Source: Brasenia schreberi (lineage: Eukaryota > Streptophyta > Magnoliopsida > Nymphaeales > Cabombaceae). From it: a stretch of 64,000 nucleotides of DNA. This document shows, in pieces, positions 31,946 through 44,426 of this stretch (position 1 is its first letter; each line of letters starts with the position of its first letter). The notes under the pieces were generated by a model. That model did not search any database, had not been told where the DNA came from, and saw only the letters and a program-made list of their open reading frames with translations. Location of the stretch: the NCBI GenBank assembly GCA_036023115.1, contig JAYKKT010000086.1, positions 11,795,501-11,859,500 on the forward strand, given 5' to 3'. Position numbers and translations under genes: made by a program.

Positions 31946-32777
31946 TCCCTTTGCATGGCCCATAGACCTTATCCACATCATGTTGGTGCAGCCCTAGGTT
32001 AGGTTTTGGCTAATTACAAGCTTAAACCCACTTAATTAGGCTAACCCACATGATTAACCCCAAACTTGACACACAAGTCAAGCTTAATTACAACACTCTT
32101 TGATCTTATCCACCCCCACTCTCTCTCACGCCCATAATCCCACGTGAAATTCAAGTGGGCCCCACCTCCATTTATGAGAAGGTGATGTGGGCCATGGATA
32201 TGGATATTGGATTGGATTTTTGAATCCAAATCCAAATCCAAGTCCATACATGGGTTTGGATTGGGATCTGGATATATATGGTCCAGATCCAATCCAAACT
32301 GAACTCTGACTCCTTCGAGCTGTGTTCGAAACGAGCGGTTTGTGCGGGGCCTGACAGCATCAATGCTCCGTCTGCGTTGGGTCTTCGCCAACATGATCGT
32401 CCGCCTTTGTTTTCGCCTTCCGGAGATGACTTCAAATAATGTTTTGATGATAACAGGGTCATGGACGTTTGAGATCCTGGGGGTGTGGATTTGATATGAG
32501 AGTTGCTGTGTCGGGCTCGACATGTTCTCCGGTTCAGGGCTCTCCTTAGCTCTCCTGGTCCTGTCTGGATTAGGCCGAAGCTGCTTCGGGGTCTCAAAAC
32601 ATGTTTTAAAAAAGTTTTAAAAGCCATATTGTATATTTTTGAAATACAGAGTTCAAAACACATGTACAGGGTTGTCTGGAAGGCTCCTGGGTTTCCATAC
32701 TCAAAATAGCCCTTTGGGGCTGCTTTTACAAAACCAGGTTGTTTCGAGGAATTCGTGGGATTTCGGGGTTGTTTATA

Positions 32778-33945
32778 GATGCCCCTCTTTGGCCTTGTCC
32801 AAATCGATTTGGATAAGGGCAAAGATGACAAACACCCCTTTCAATGTCTCCCTAGATCTATCCACGAAGAATATGGGATCGCCCCAATCTTTTAACAAAA
32901 TCTCAATTTAAAACTCTGGTAGGAGGAGATATCACGCCAAAGGGCTTACTTATGGAATCTGGTCCTAAACGGGATCATGTTTATGCAAGTACCATGCGTG
33001 GAATGCAGATGACATGGGTGTGGTGCCAAGAGTGGCGACCTCCCAGAGACCAGATGTGGTCGAACTCTAGAGACTTACAAGGTCTGTTGCTCCAAGTGAG
33101 CAGATCCTATGCTGTTCGATGTTCGGTTTTCAAAACTTATTTACAAAAACTATTTACAAAAAGGGACAACTGTCTCGAGTCTCGATCCTAAGGATCTCGA
33201 GCTCTTCGTGCTTGCCCTTGTTTGAGTCTTAACACTCACTTATCTAGCGGAGGTTTTATAAGAAAACAAGTTGTATTTCAAATTCCTACGCCTTACTCGA
33301 AACGTCGAATTCTCAAACAAGATGAAATTCAAGTAAGTAGATCCTATTTTTACTTTAGGATTCCTCGAAATGAACCATGTTTTAGCTTTGGGATAAGCCA
33401 GGGATGGGAAAGAGATACCACGGTCCCTTCTGAAGCGTCCCGTGGTTTGAGGCACAGAAGGCGAAAAATTGCACTTTTTGAGCTTTTTGGCCTCTTTTTT
33501 TCCTTTTTCATAGAGGGTCTCCCTTTGGGAGTATTTTTTCTTTAATCCCTCTTTTTCATAAGAGAATCGATTTTCTTTTGAATTCTGGTTTCTTTCTTTT
33601 GGAAAGATACTTTGAATGGGAAATTCCCTTTTGTTTGGGCCTTTATTTTCCTTTTGGAAATAGAAGAGAAGAGGGGAGGACTTATCCCAAGCCTACACTC
33701 GATCCATTCCAGATCAACCTATTTAGAAATAGCACGTACTACTTGCAAGTATCTTGCTATATTGAACTAGGCCTTTCTTTGTAAGAAGAAGAATTTTGAA
33801 ATGTAACCACGATTTGGAAAACTCCACTCTTTCACAAGTGCGAATTCTCTCACTTAGGGTCACACGACTTTGCCTTTGCACCTTATTTTCATGTCTTAGG
33901 GCAGCTATCCCTAAAATTTTCGAAAATTGGAATTTAATCCAAATC
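32778..33945 (-). other. R5 3' noncoding region, hairpin and polypurine tract
   Basis: The minus-strand tract CCAAAGAGGGGCATC borders the LTR at 32778. Before it is a hairpin (32793-32818) with 12-bp arms and a CG loop. Further in are the CTCCC-TTT-GGGAG hairpin near 33520, the 'ccacggtcccttct' block and pyrimidine-rich runs. No gene is seen. Confidence 0.75.
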
Positions 33946-36900
33946 CTACACATGATACTTCTTTAAGTATTGAATATTGATAGGATCTGCTAAATTCCTA
34001 CCTTCTACATCGATCAACCAATACGAGTTGTTCGTAGTGGTTGCTCGTACAACATAGGGTCCATCCCAGTTGGGGCGCCACTTTCCTAGGGGGTGTGGGC
34101 CACGATGATGGATGGTTTTTAAGACCAGATCTCCCACTTTGAAGTGGCGAGGTCTTATGTGTTTGCTATAATGTCGGGCTATCCTTTGCCGGTATGCACG
34201 AGCATGATCCATGGCAAGGAGTCGCCTCTCATCTAGCAAGTCTAGTTCGGCCATCCTAGCATGCTGAAGCGTCTCTAGGGGGAGGTCGAGTGCTATGGAT
34301 GTATGGAATGAATGCAGTTGAGTATGAATGGGAAGAATGGCGTTTGTGCCATAGACCAATTCGAATGGTGTGGCACTCGTGGGAGTCCGGATGGAAGTCC
34401 TATAAGCCCATAAGGCTTCATCCAGCTTCTCGTGCCACGTCCTACCCTTCTCTAAGGTTTTCTCAATTATGCTAATCAGAGTCTTGTTTGTGGCTTCGGC
34501 TTGGCCATTGCCTTGAGGGTAGTAGGGCGAGGAAAAGTGGTGAGTTATGCCATACGTGTTGCACAACTTAACCATCCGCTCATTTTTGAATGGGGTGCCA
34601 TTATCAGACACAAGGTCTCGTGGAACCCCAAATCGAGCCAAGATATTCCTCCGGATGAAAGCCACCACATGTGGCCCCATTACGTTGGTTAGGGAAATGG
34701 CTTCCACCCACTTGGAGAAATACTCCGTGGCTGCTAAAATAAATCGATGCCCATTCGAGGCCTTTGAAAATATTGGGCCTACGATGTCAAACGCCCACAT
34801 GGTAAATGGCCAGGGGCTGACCACGGAATGCAATGCAGATGAAGGGATATGAATGGCATGTCCATGCACTTGACATGGATGACACTTCCTAACATGATCG
34901 TGGCAATCCTTTTTGAGGGTGGACCAAAAATAGCCCCCTCTAAGTATTTTCATTGCCATCATGTTGGCATTAATGTGACCTCCACATTCTCCATCGTGGA
35001 ACTCGTGCATCACTATCCTAGCCTCCTCTAGGTCGATACACCTAAGCAGGATGCCGGTAAAACTTTTTTTGTATAAAACCCCACCCAGAATGGTGTATCG
35101 GGTCGAAATCTTACGAATGAATGCCTTATCTTTGGATGTGGCATCCTCAGCGAATCCCCCATTTTCTAAAAACTGTTTGATGTCATAAAACCAAGGTTTT
35201 TCAATAGTCTCTAGGTTAGTTTGGCAAATATCCAAGTCGTGTGTGGATGGGTGGGGCGCTTGCCATATTTCTAAAGATCTGGTCCCTGAAATGGGATCGA
35301 CCTTCAGGGCTGAACCCAAGGAGGAGAGGGCATCGGCGATGCCATTGTCCTCTCTTCCTACGTGTGTGAGTTTACACGATTGGAAGGACTGGACCAATCG
35401 AGTGACCAACTCGTGATATGGAAGTAGTTTCTCATTACGTACTTGCCAAATTTTTAAAACCTGGTTTATGACAAGGAGCGAATCTCCAAAGACCTCGATG
35501 CATGATGCCCCTAGAGTTTTCGAAATTCTTAAACCTTGTATGAGTGCTTCATACTCAACTACGTTGTTGGAACATTCGAAATCTAAGCGGACTGCTATGG
35601 GAATCTCACTCTTTTCAGGGGAGATTAGGATGACCCCAGCACCAGCCCCTCGTTGGTTTCGTGCCCCATCGAAGTGCATCTTCCATACTTGGTTTTCGAA
35701 AGAATTTGCCAAAATTTGGTTTTGAAAATGGTTTTGCAATATGCCTTCATCAGGCATTTCAACAAGAGTGGGATATGCGTCCTCTAAGGGAAACTCAGCC
35801 ACGTAATCTGCTAGGGCTTGCCCCTTAATGGAGATCTGGTGATGGTATTTCAGATCATACTCCATTAGAAGGAGTTGCCATTTGCCCAATCTACCCGTGA
35901 GAATGGGTTTTTCGAACAAGTGCTTGATTGGATCAAGTTTGGACACTATCCAGATCTCATGATCTAGGAAATAGTGTCTGAATTTCTGGCAGGCCCAGAC
36001 TAGGGCCAAGCACGTCTTCTCCATGGCTTGATAATTTTGTTCATAAGCCAAGAGAGTTTTCGAAATGTAGTAGATGGCATACTCCTTATGGGTGTCATCC
36101 TCGTATTGAGCCAACAGGGCTCCTAAAGCATTTGCATGCACGGAGATGTATAATAAAAGCGGTTTTCCTTGCTTTGGAGGGTTCAAAATGGGGGGATTAA
36201 CCAAGTATGCCTTCAGTCTTTCGAAGGACTTCTGGCATTCGTCATCCCATAAGAATTTCGTGCCCTTCCTCAACAGTTTGTTGAAGGGTTCACATCTAGT
36301 GGCCAGATTCGATATGAATCGGCGAACGGATTGTAAACGACCTTGGAGGCTACGGATTTGGGTGAGATTGGAGGGTGGAGCCATATCTATGATGGCTCGA
36401 CACTTAGAGGGGTCGACTTCTATTCCCCTTTGGCTCACCATAAAGCCCAGAAGCTTCCCTGATTCTACCCCGAACACACATTTTTGAGGGTTTAGCTTTA
36501 CTTTGTAAAGCCTAAGCCTTTCGAAAATCTTTTGTAAACATTCGATATGGGTGCATCGGGTTTTGGATTTTGCCAAGAGATCATCTACATACACTTCTAC
36601 AAGCTCATGAATTTGATCATGGAAGATCGTAGTCATGGCTCGTTGGTATGTTGCGCCGGCATTTTTCAAACCAAAGGGCATGCCTGTATAGCAGTACGTG
36701 CCCCATGGGGTTGTGAAGGCGGTCTTACCCTGATCTCGTGGACTTAGTTTGATTTGATTATAGCCTGAATAGCCATCCATAAACGAAAACATTTCATGAT
36801 TTGTAGTACTATCGACTATCAAATCTATGTTTGGTAAAGGATAATTATCTTTTGGAGTGGCTTTATTCAGGTTTCTGAAATCGATGCATATTCGAATTTT

Positions 36901-37722
36901 CCCATTGGTTTTTCGAACCACAACGATATTTGATAACCAATCAGAATACGCAATGGGTTTTATAAATCCGGCTTTTAGCAGATCTTCTAAACCTTCTTTG
37001 ACTTGCGTGTGTACATTCGGGTGTATTTTCCTAAGCTTCTGCTTTATGGGTTTTACACCTGCATCTAAGGGAAGACGATGCTCGACAATGCTGGGGTCTA
37101 TGCCCGACATGTCTTCATACGTCCATGCAAACACATCTAAATAGGTTCGTAGAATTGCAATGAATGCTAACCTTTGACCTCGACAATGCACATGTCTTCA
37201 TGCGCCTATTTTGATGGTTTTGGGATTGAAATCATCCCCTAGGTTCACTTCTATGAAATCTCCTCCTACTGATTGGGAAGGTTTTCCAAAATCGAGAATC
37301 TTATGAAATTCTGGGAGCTCAGAAGTGGGATCTTCCTCGAGGGGATCCACTTCCGGGCTTTGATCATTCTCTTGGGCTATAGACCCGAGGGAATTTGATG
37401 CGTGGTTTTCAAAATGACCTGGTTTTGTACTTGGATTTTCAAGTGATTTCGAAACTTTTGGTCTGGCTATGCAGACGAAGTTTCTTTCGAAATCCTTTTC
37501 TTTTGTCAAAGTCCTAACCGGAGTAGCTATGTACAAAATCTTTTTGGTATTTTCCAAATTTTCGATTTTTTTGGGTTTTTGTAAAACAAGAACTTTGGGA
37601 ACTATACAAAGCACTCTATTTTCGAGTTTTTCCATTGTTTTTGGTTTTTCTTGTTTTTCGATTTTTTTGATTTTAAGCTTTTCAAATGTTTTTGTGTTTT
37701 TAGAAAAGGGATCTTCCGTCAT
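33946..37722 (-). pseudogene. R5 pol, one in-frame stop
   Basis: On the minus strand it starts at 37722 (MTEDPFSKN) behind CCCTTTATAGGT and ends at YHV. The first ~174 residues are a Lys/Pro-rich linker. TGA at 37198-37200 breaks the frame at a locally diverged spot; the remaining 1081 codons are open. They hold reverse transcriptase (YVDD at 36580-36591), a gypsy RNase H whose first catalytic Asp is replaced (YISVHANALG), the archaeal-type RNase H with its four acidic positions (FDGA, VEYEA, FGDS, IADAL), the integrase zinc finger (HEFH, KCHPC), the D-D-E core (AFDIVGP, SDNGTPF, GQAEA) and the GPY motif. No chromodomain is present. The enzymes would copy element RNA and integrate the DNA in the host nucleus. 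The single stop makes it inactive as read. Confidence 0.9.
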
Positions 37723-37747
37723 ACCTATAAAGGGAAAACACTACGGG

Positions 37748-40612
37748 TTAGACTCGGAATAGGAGATCTAAATCATAGGTTTCTTCTAAGGCAGGTTCCG
37801 GGGCACCCTTGACCCAGGTGGTCATAGGGGGTGGCTCCGGCGGTATTCGGGGAGTATAGTCGATCCTATATCGGCTTGGATTGGCCCTAGGAAGGATGGG
37901 CTCTAGGAGACCCTGGTTCTGTGCCCCTAGACTCTTGTAGGGCGTGTAGCCCATGTTCAACAACATGTTCCACAACTTTTTGTTTTTTGAAAAAGTTTGG
38001 TACAAGTCGTGGTCCTGGAACATGCTATCGTCCATATTGTGCTTATATGGCCTCTTGGGCTTTGGAAATAGGGAACGCTTGGGTTTTCCTAGAAGGGTTA
38101 AGGTCGGGAGGGGGCCTGCTTTGGGCGGCCCCTTCACACATACAACCTTCCTAGGGTTGTTTAACACGAGCCGAGGTGGCTCAATCACGATTTGCCCCAG
38201 GTTAGCCTCATGGGCCTGGGAGCTTGATAAACAAGGGGAGTTTATGATCCTTTGAAGCTGTGGGTGACTCTCACCTAGGATCACCACGACCTGGTCCCTA
38301 AAAGGGATCTTGACACACTTGTGGAAGGTGGATGGCACAGCGCACAAACTGTGTATCCAGGGCCTTCCCAGCAACAGGTTATAATGGGGGTGGATGTCCA
38401 AGACATGGAACACCCCCGTGTGTTCGATCCCTCCCGTTTTCATTGGGAGCTCGATGGATCCTAAAGGTCTAGATGCATTCCCATCGTATCCAGTGATAAC
38501 GATGGGGCTTGGGTTCACTGAAGTCAAGGTGACTCCAATTTTATATGCCACATGAAGTGGAAGGATGTTGAGCCCTCCTCCACCATCGACTAGGCACCTG
38601 TCCAGAGAGTGGTTATTCAGAACCACCTCGATATGCAGGGCCTGGTTATGGGTTTCATAGGGTCTATCTACATCATCTTCCGAGAAAGTGATGGGCGATT
38701 TTGCTCCTAATAAAGCCACTTGGGCAGACAAGGATTCCAGACTTATGTTCGAATCAACCTTGGCCCTTTCTAGAATTTTCTCTAATACAAGTCTATGCCT
38801 AGGCGAGGTTTTTATAAGCTCTAAGATAGACATGTGAATAGGAATTTTTGAAAGGTGGTTTTCGAAGTCATAAGGATTTAGGATGACTTTGTCCTTATCT
38901 GCTTTTGGCAGAACACTAGGGATACATGCTTTTGAGGGGCCAGGCACACTGACCACCTTTTGAGCACCTTGAAGGTGCGGGGGTTGGTAGATCCCTCTGG
39001 ATCTAGTTACTTCCCCCACGACTAGCCTAGGGTTCACGCTAAATTTGGCTCTAAGGATGAGCTGAGGAGAACCTTGGATTTTCAAAGCAGGTTTTGCCGG
39101 GGATTCCACTTTTGGTGGTCCCCGAATGACGACTTGGGCGGGCTTCTTGTACAGTACAAGAATGGGCGCACAAGTGGGTCGACCAGGTTCTGGTTTTTGC
39201 GCTAGTTCCTTAGAAATGGTGAGGGTACATACCTCCTTTCCTTTTCCACTGCCACTGGCGTGTTTGGGAAAGGGTTCCTTGAAGATAGCTTGAGGTGGCT
39301 CAGGTTCCGCAGTGACCTAGAGCCGGCCTTCTGCTATCAAGTTCTCAATTTTATTTAAAAGGGAGAAGCAGCGTTTGGTATCATTGCCTTTGAGCCGATG
39401 ATACTTACAAAATCGGTTTAAATACCCCCCTTTGGAAGTGACTCCTTCGGGGATTTCAGGGAGTTCTATCATGCCCTAGGCAAGTAGGAGGTCTAGGACT
39501 TCTGACACAGGTTGCCCCAGCGGAGTATACTCCCGTTTTTCAACTGGTTTTTGAAAATTTCGCTCCTTCTTATTTTCTAACTTTTCAAAATTTTTGGAAG
39601 TGCCCGCCACGCCTGGATCCACCCGGACATTGGCGATTTTATGGGGCTTTGCCCCTTTGTCCATCGTGGGTAGCCCGTATGTGATGGGCTTTTCCAAGCG
39701 AGTTTTGGAAACGGCACTTCCTTTCCACAAGTGATCGTATGTCCCTTTCCGCAAGTTAGTTTCGAAAAGGGAGGCCATATTGATCAACTTATGGAAAGTT
39801 GAGATCTCATGGAGCGAGAGAAGGGTTTTTAACTCGCTTTTAAAGTTATCCAGGATGAGCATGACTGCGCATCCTTCGGATATGGGCTCTCGCACTTGGC
39901 CCAAAAGTGACCTCCATCTTATAATGAAGGCATGTACGTCTTCGTTCATGCCTTGCTTTGTCTCCCTTAAGGTATTCAGAGTCGGCGTGACTTCTACGTT
40001 GTGTGCAAATCTTTGCATGAAGCAGTTCGCTAACTCTTCAAAAGTAGCGAACTGGCTTAAGTCGTAGGAAGCCAGCCATTTGATAGCTGTGCCTTTAAGG
40101 GATAAAGGGAACCAATACACCCATTTCATCGAGTCCTTTTTCTTCTTATGGGCTCGACGTGAGAAAAGCTGCAAGTGAGACCTAGGGTCTCCCATGCCAT
40201 CATACCGATGGAAGTTCGGTATTTCATCGTCACTGTCTGTTTCGTAATCCATAGGAAGGAAATCAGATAGGGCGTAGCTTCTTTTCTCTTTATTCTGCCC
40301 TTTTAGCAACTGTTGTAGGGCTTTACGGTCCTTTTGTGTGAAGGACTCGTGGTATTGGTTGCCTTCCATTACAGAGGCCTCTTTGTGTTTGCGAGGTTTT
40401 TCAGATTTTTTCTTAGGCCTTTGTTCACCATTTGATGAACACGAATCGCCTACTTCAGCCTCTTGGCTGAGAGCATCGATTTTGGCCTCAAACTCCCTTC
40501 TCAGGTCCTCAATTTCATCTAGTTTTATTTTGTTTTTGAAAATCCTGCTAGAGTGAGAACTTGATGCGCATGAGCCTTGGCTCGACACTTCACTTGGATT
40601 GGATTTTGACAT
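37748..40612 (-). pseudogene. R5 gag-protease, two in-frame stops
   Basis: On the minus strand ATG at 40612 begins MSKSNPSEVSS behind CTTGTACTTAG. Gag shows the N-terminal Ser-rich and coiled part, a Lys-rich run, the YWFPLSLKGTA capsid block and a knuckle with the second His changed (C-x2-H-x4-N-x4-C). TAG at 39476-39478 replaces the Gln of LLAQG, and TAG near 39317 replaces the Gln of GRLQVT. Protease follows in the same frame: LVDGGGGLNILP, a flap region and GRPWIHSL, then a ~150-residue tail ending LLFRV at 37748. There is no frameshift, so with the two stops read through it would be one polypeptide. Its role would be to form the particle and cut the precursors. Confidence 0.88.
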
Positions 40613-40731
40613 GCTTTTCAAGCTTTTTCAAAATGTCCTAAGTACAAGCAAAGAAAATAAGTTAAAATGACACCTTTTTACAAAATTTTCGCAAAACTTC
40701 TACCTTAAAACTCGATTTTTGAAAGGCTCAC

Positions 40732-40749
40732 GTCCCACCGGGTGTGCCA
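40732..40749 (-). other. R5 primer binding site
   Basis: The minus strand reads TGGCACACCCGGTGGGAC, five bases from the LTR end at 40755. Confidence 0.75.
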
Positions 40750-40754
40750 ATCTT

Positions 40755-43745
40755 TGTAGACGTGCGAAAATCCCCACGCCTCCCCGCCTTTTCTGGGCTT
40801 GGAGTGGATCCTCTCGTGCGTCTAAGGCCTATTTATGCAAACAGGGCGTGCCAGCTAGCTTACCTAAGCTAGCGAAGATGTATTTTAAACTGACTTCTAA
40901 TCGTGGCGACTGTGAGCAAGTGAGCTCTTGTCGTCGCAGACCTTCTTGCACCGATGCGCAAGGGTCAGTATGTACGCTTTATAAAAATCGAGTTTTGGGA
41001 TAGAAAACCTACGAAGCGGTTCGAGGTGTCAATTTCGGGTCTTTTAGATGCGATTACAGATTTTAGATCACGTGGATTTGCACGTGCCTAAGTCTTTCCT
41101 TTTATCCCTTTATGGGCCACCTAGTTTGTGTGTTATGAACACTCCACTACATGGGCGAATTCGAGCGGGGCTTGCTTTGATGCAATATGCGTCCTACCTC
41201 GTGGTATGGCGTAGATGCAATGCAAACTCATGCTACTCCAAAGGGAAAACCCGAAATGTAAAGACAATGCCAAAGGGAAATAACCGAAGGGAAATGACTT
41301 GAAATGTAAATGCCGAAGGGAGATATGTATATAGAGTATGTATATGGGCCCTTACTCGGGTCTTGCAAATAAGAGCGAAGGCTCAATGTGGGTGCGTGCT
41401 TGAATTGAAAGACTTACACACACGACATGAAATTAAACCCAAATATAACTTGCAGTATGGCCTTGATTAAGGTCTTGGGAATAAGAGCGAAAGCTCAATG
41501 TGTGTGAGTGCTTGAATTGAAGTACTACGCACACAACATGAAATTAAACCCAAATAGTATAACACGGCCCTTACCTTTCAAATAAGAGCGAAGGCTCAAT
41601 GTGTGTGAGTGCTTGAATTGAAAGACTTACACACATGACATGAAATGAAACCCAAATAGTATAGGTCGGCCCTTACTTGGGTCTTTCAAATAAGAGCGAA
41701 GGCTCAATGTGTGTGAGTGCTTGAATTGAAAGACTTACACACACGACATGAAATGAAACCCAAATAGTATAGGTCGGCCCTTACTTGGGTCTTTCAAATA
41801 AGAGTGAAGGCTCAATGTGTGTGAGTGCTTGAATTGAAAGACAACACACCCAACTTAAGCAAAACCCTACAAAATGAAAGTATATATATATACTTATGTA
41901 TTAGGGGCTGATTAGGCCCATGTGTGGGTGTGCCAAGCCACGTTATTACAAGCGGGGGGAGACTATGCTCCTTTATTACAACCCCGTTTCGAATTGAATC
42001 TCAAGCAAGTATACAACTAAAGACCGAGTTAGGCACTTACTAATAGCTGGTCCGAAGATGCCTTGCTTGAGCGTGGGCTTGGCCTTCGCCTTGGGCTGCA
42101 AAAGGGAGCTCCACGAGGTTGAACAGCAAGAGGAGGTGCTGGCCGGAGGTCCTTGGTGTGCAGAAGAGGCACCTTGAAGGTGGCCGGCTACTAGAGATGG
42201 GCTGTTTTTTTGGTGTATTGGGTTAAAGGACCTAAGTAGGGTCACTAAGGGAGTATGGCACTAAGGGAAGCTCAAAGGAAGAGCTAATGGGGAAACTAAG
42301 GTTGGCGGGTTGCTGGCCGAGCGAAGGAGCAACAGTCGGTTGGAGTGGCCGACTAGGGGAGTTTGGTGGTGGTGGGCTGCTAGGGCGGCTAGGCGTGGTG
42401 TAAGGGAAGGGAGCTAGCTAGGAGATGGGACCAGGTGGTAGTGGGTATGGTAGGTGTCTTGGGGTGATGTGGGTAGGTTTTAGGGAGTCGGATAGGGTGG
42501 CCAAATGGGACTAAAAGGGCTAGGTGGTGACGGGTAGTTAGGGAGCTGTGGGTTCGACTGAGTGAGAAGGGTGGCAGCGAGTGGAAGGGCTGATGTTAGG
42601 GTGATAGGGGAGTGGATTAGGTGGCTGAGAGTGGAGAGGGAGTGAAGAAGGATTAAGGCAAGATGTAGGGTACTTACCGAGTGAAGAAGTGGTGGCGGGT
42701 GAAAGGGAATCAGCCGGATGATGGTGGCGATGGTGGTGGCGTTCGGCTGAAAGGCAGTGGTGTAGGTGGTGACAGGATGTGGAGCAGGCGGTGGTGGGAT
42801 GTGGAGCAGGTGGAGCAGGTGGGATTCGGCTGGACTTGGGGAAGTAGAGGACCCGGCTGGGAATGGGAGGGCTGCTAGGTGATGAAACCCGCCCCCAAGG
42901 GGGGGGGGTTTATATAGGGCTGGGTTAGGTCGGTTAGGGCTGGGTTTGGGGTAGCGGTTTGGTGGTTTAGGTAGGGTGGTATGATGATAAGGTGGGCTGG
43001 AAAGGGTAGGGCCACATATTTTAGATACAAGTGGTTTGGGTAGGTTGTGGGCTAGGGATGGTTTAGAGGTTTATGGTTTAGTTAGGTGGGTTGGTTCTAG
43101 GGTGAGGTTTAGTGAGCTAGGTTAGGTGATTAGGCTAGGATTAGGCTAGGTTTAGGGTAATTAACCTAGGTTTAGGGAAGGATTAGGGAAGTGGGTTAGG
43201 TGATTAGGTTGGGATTAGGCCGGGATTAGGGAAGTAGGTTAGGTGATTAGGCTCAGATTAGGGGTGGATTAGGGTGGAAGGCTAGGATTAGGTATTTTTG
43301 GTTAGGTTTAGGTGAAGGAGCTCCGTTTGCATGGCCCATAGACCTTAACCACATCATGTTGGTGCAGCCCTAAGTTAGGTTTTGGCTAATTACAAGCTTA
43401 AACCCACTTAATTAGGCTAACCCACATGATTAACCCCAAACTTGACACACAAGTCAAGCTTAATTACAACTCTCTTTGATCTTATCCACCCCCACTCTCT
43501 CTCATGCCCATAATCCCACGTGAAATTCAAGTGGGCCCCACCTCCATTTATGAGAAGGTGATGTGGGCCATGGATATGGATATTGGATTGGATTTTTGAA
43601 TCCAAATCCAAATCCAAGTCCATACATGGGTTTGGATTGGGATCTGGATATATATGGTCCAGATCCAATCCAAACTGAACTCTGACTCCTTCGAGCTGTG
43701 TTCGAAATGAACGGTTTGTGCGGGGCCTGACAGCATCAGTGCTCC
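40755..43745 (-). repeat. R5 5' LTR, first ~400 bp missing
   Basis: It is collinear with 29389-32360 and differs at only a few percent of sites by eye plus minisatellite indels. It ends at 43745 within the sequence upstream of the ATCC array, where an inverted LTR piece of another family begins. U3 start and CCCAGGAG box are therefore lost. CATCGG hairpin at 40945-40962; primer-like decamer at 40844-40853. Confidence 0.85.
41367..41845. repeat. 108-bp minisatellite, R5 5' LTR
   Basis: This is the same array as in the 3' LTR with one unit partly deleted near 41560-41580. Confidence 0.85.
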
Positions 43746-44426
43746 CGTCTTGAACCGATGCTCAAGGGTTGGTTTAAATGCTTAGAAAACTTCGATTTCA
43801 ACCAAACATGAATTTTTGAAAGAAATGCAAGTATTTCGACGATTGTATGCCTAAATTGCAGTTTTTATTACGGGGGTTGTTCGAATCCAAGTCTCTCGAG
43901 TTTTAGCTATCTTAGTTCGGATGTGTGTGCTTCAAGTGGCCTAAATTTAGCGAGTTTGAGCATAGTTTCGGGGTTTTCTCTTTGAAAATACGCGAATGCA
44001 AGGATGCACGAATACTCTTCGGGTTCGATATATATGAGCTAGGCTCGAATTGAAAGAACTCACACACACAACTTAAAGTAAATACCCAAATGTAAGTGCA
44101 ACTCACGCAGCTGAAGGGAAATACCTGAACTTGGAAAGCAACTCACACGACTTGAATGTAAATTGCGGAAGGGAGATATACTTATATCTTAAGAGCGGAA
44201 AGGCTCAATTGTAAGTGAGTGCTCTTGGTGTGTAAATGAAAAGACAACTCACACAACTGGAATTGAACTTGCCGAAATTGAAATATAAGTATAGTAAGAG
44301 CGGAAAGGCTCAATGCACGCGTGTGTGTAGTGTAGAATTTAAATGACAAACTCACACGACATAAATTGAACCACCCAAAAATGTAAGTGCGTACACAACG
44401 GAATGTAAAACTCATGTAGCTGGACT
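43746..44426 (-). repeat. Inverted LTR fragment between R5 and R6
   Basis: The minus strand carries an LTR body with GAGCGGAAAGGCTC units and the CATCGG hairpin (43749-43766; CTTGAG/TTCAAG type as in R3). Neither terminus is present. The right side runs straight into R6 gag at about 44427. Confidence 0.7.

Larger units (their letters stand above)
29389..32777 (-). repeat. R5 3' LTR, complete (3389 bp)
   Basis: On the minus strand it starts TATAAACAACCCCG (TG changed to TA) at 32777 and ends CGTCTACA at 29389. In order: CCCAGGAG box (32684-32696), ATCCAAATCC array (32188-32300), a CATAAATG at the usual TATA place, a long stretch with TAACCTAAACC-type words, TATATAAA at 31544-31551 beside a C-run, the 108-bp minisatellite, the CATCGG hairpin (29579-29596), the GCTAGC hairpin (29488-29507) and the primer-site-like TGGCACGCCC (29478-29487). 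Confidence 0.9.
29389..43745 (-). mobile_element. R5: 14.4 kb Tat-lineage element with 3.4 kb LTRs
   Basis: R5 reads right to left: 5' LTR (truncated at its start), primer site, gag-protease, pol, 3' noncoding region, polypurine tract and full 3' LTR. Gag-protease has two in-frame stops and pol one, with no frameshift seen, which makes it the second best preserved copy. The LTRs are close to identical apart from a few substitutions and minisatellite changes. Confidence 0.9.

Noticed and set aside
33946..34140. Chromodomain at the integrase C-terminus
   Set aside because: The protein ends soon after the GPY motif at YHV; no chromodomain-like residues follow.
34290..37144. Plus-strand frames antisense to R5 pol
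   Set aside because: They mirror the conserved pol codons in another frame; no independent features.
33946..37722. Possible endogenous pararetrovirus (caulimovirid)
   Set aside because: There is an integrase with zinc finger and D-D-E core, LTRs and a polypurine tract, and no movement protein.
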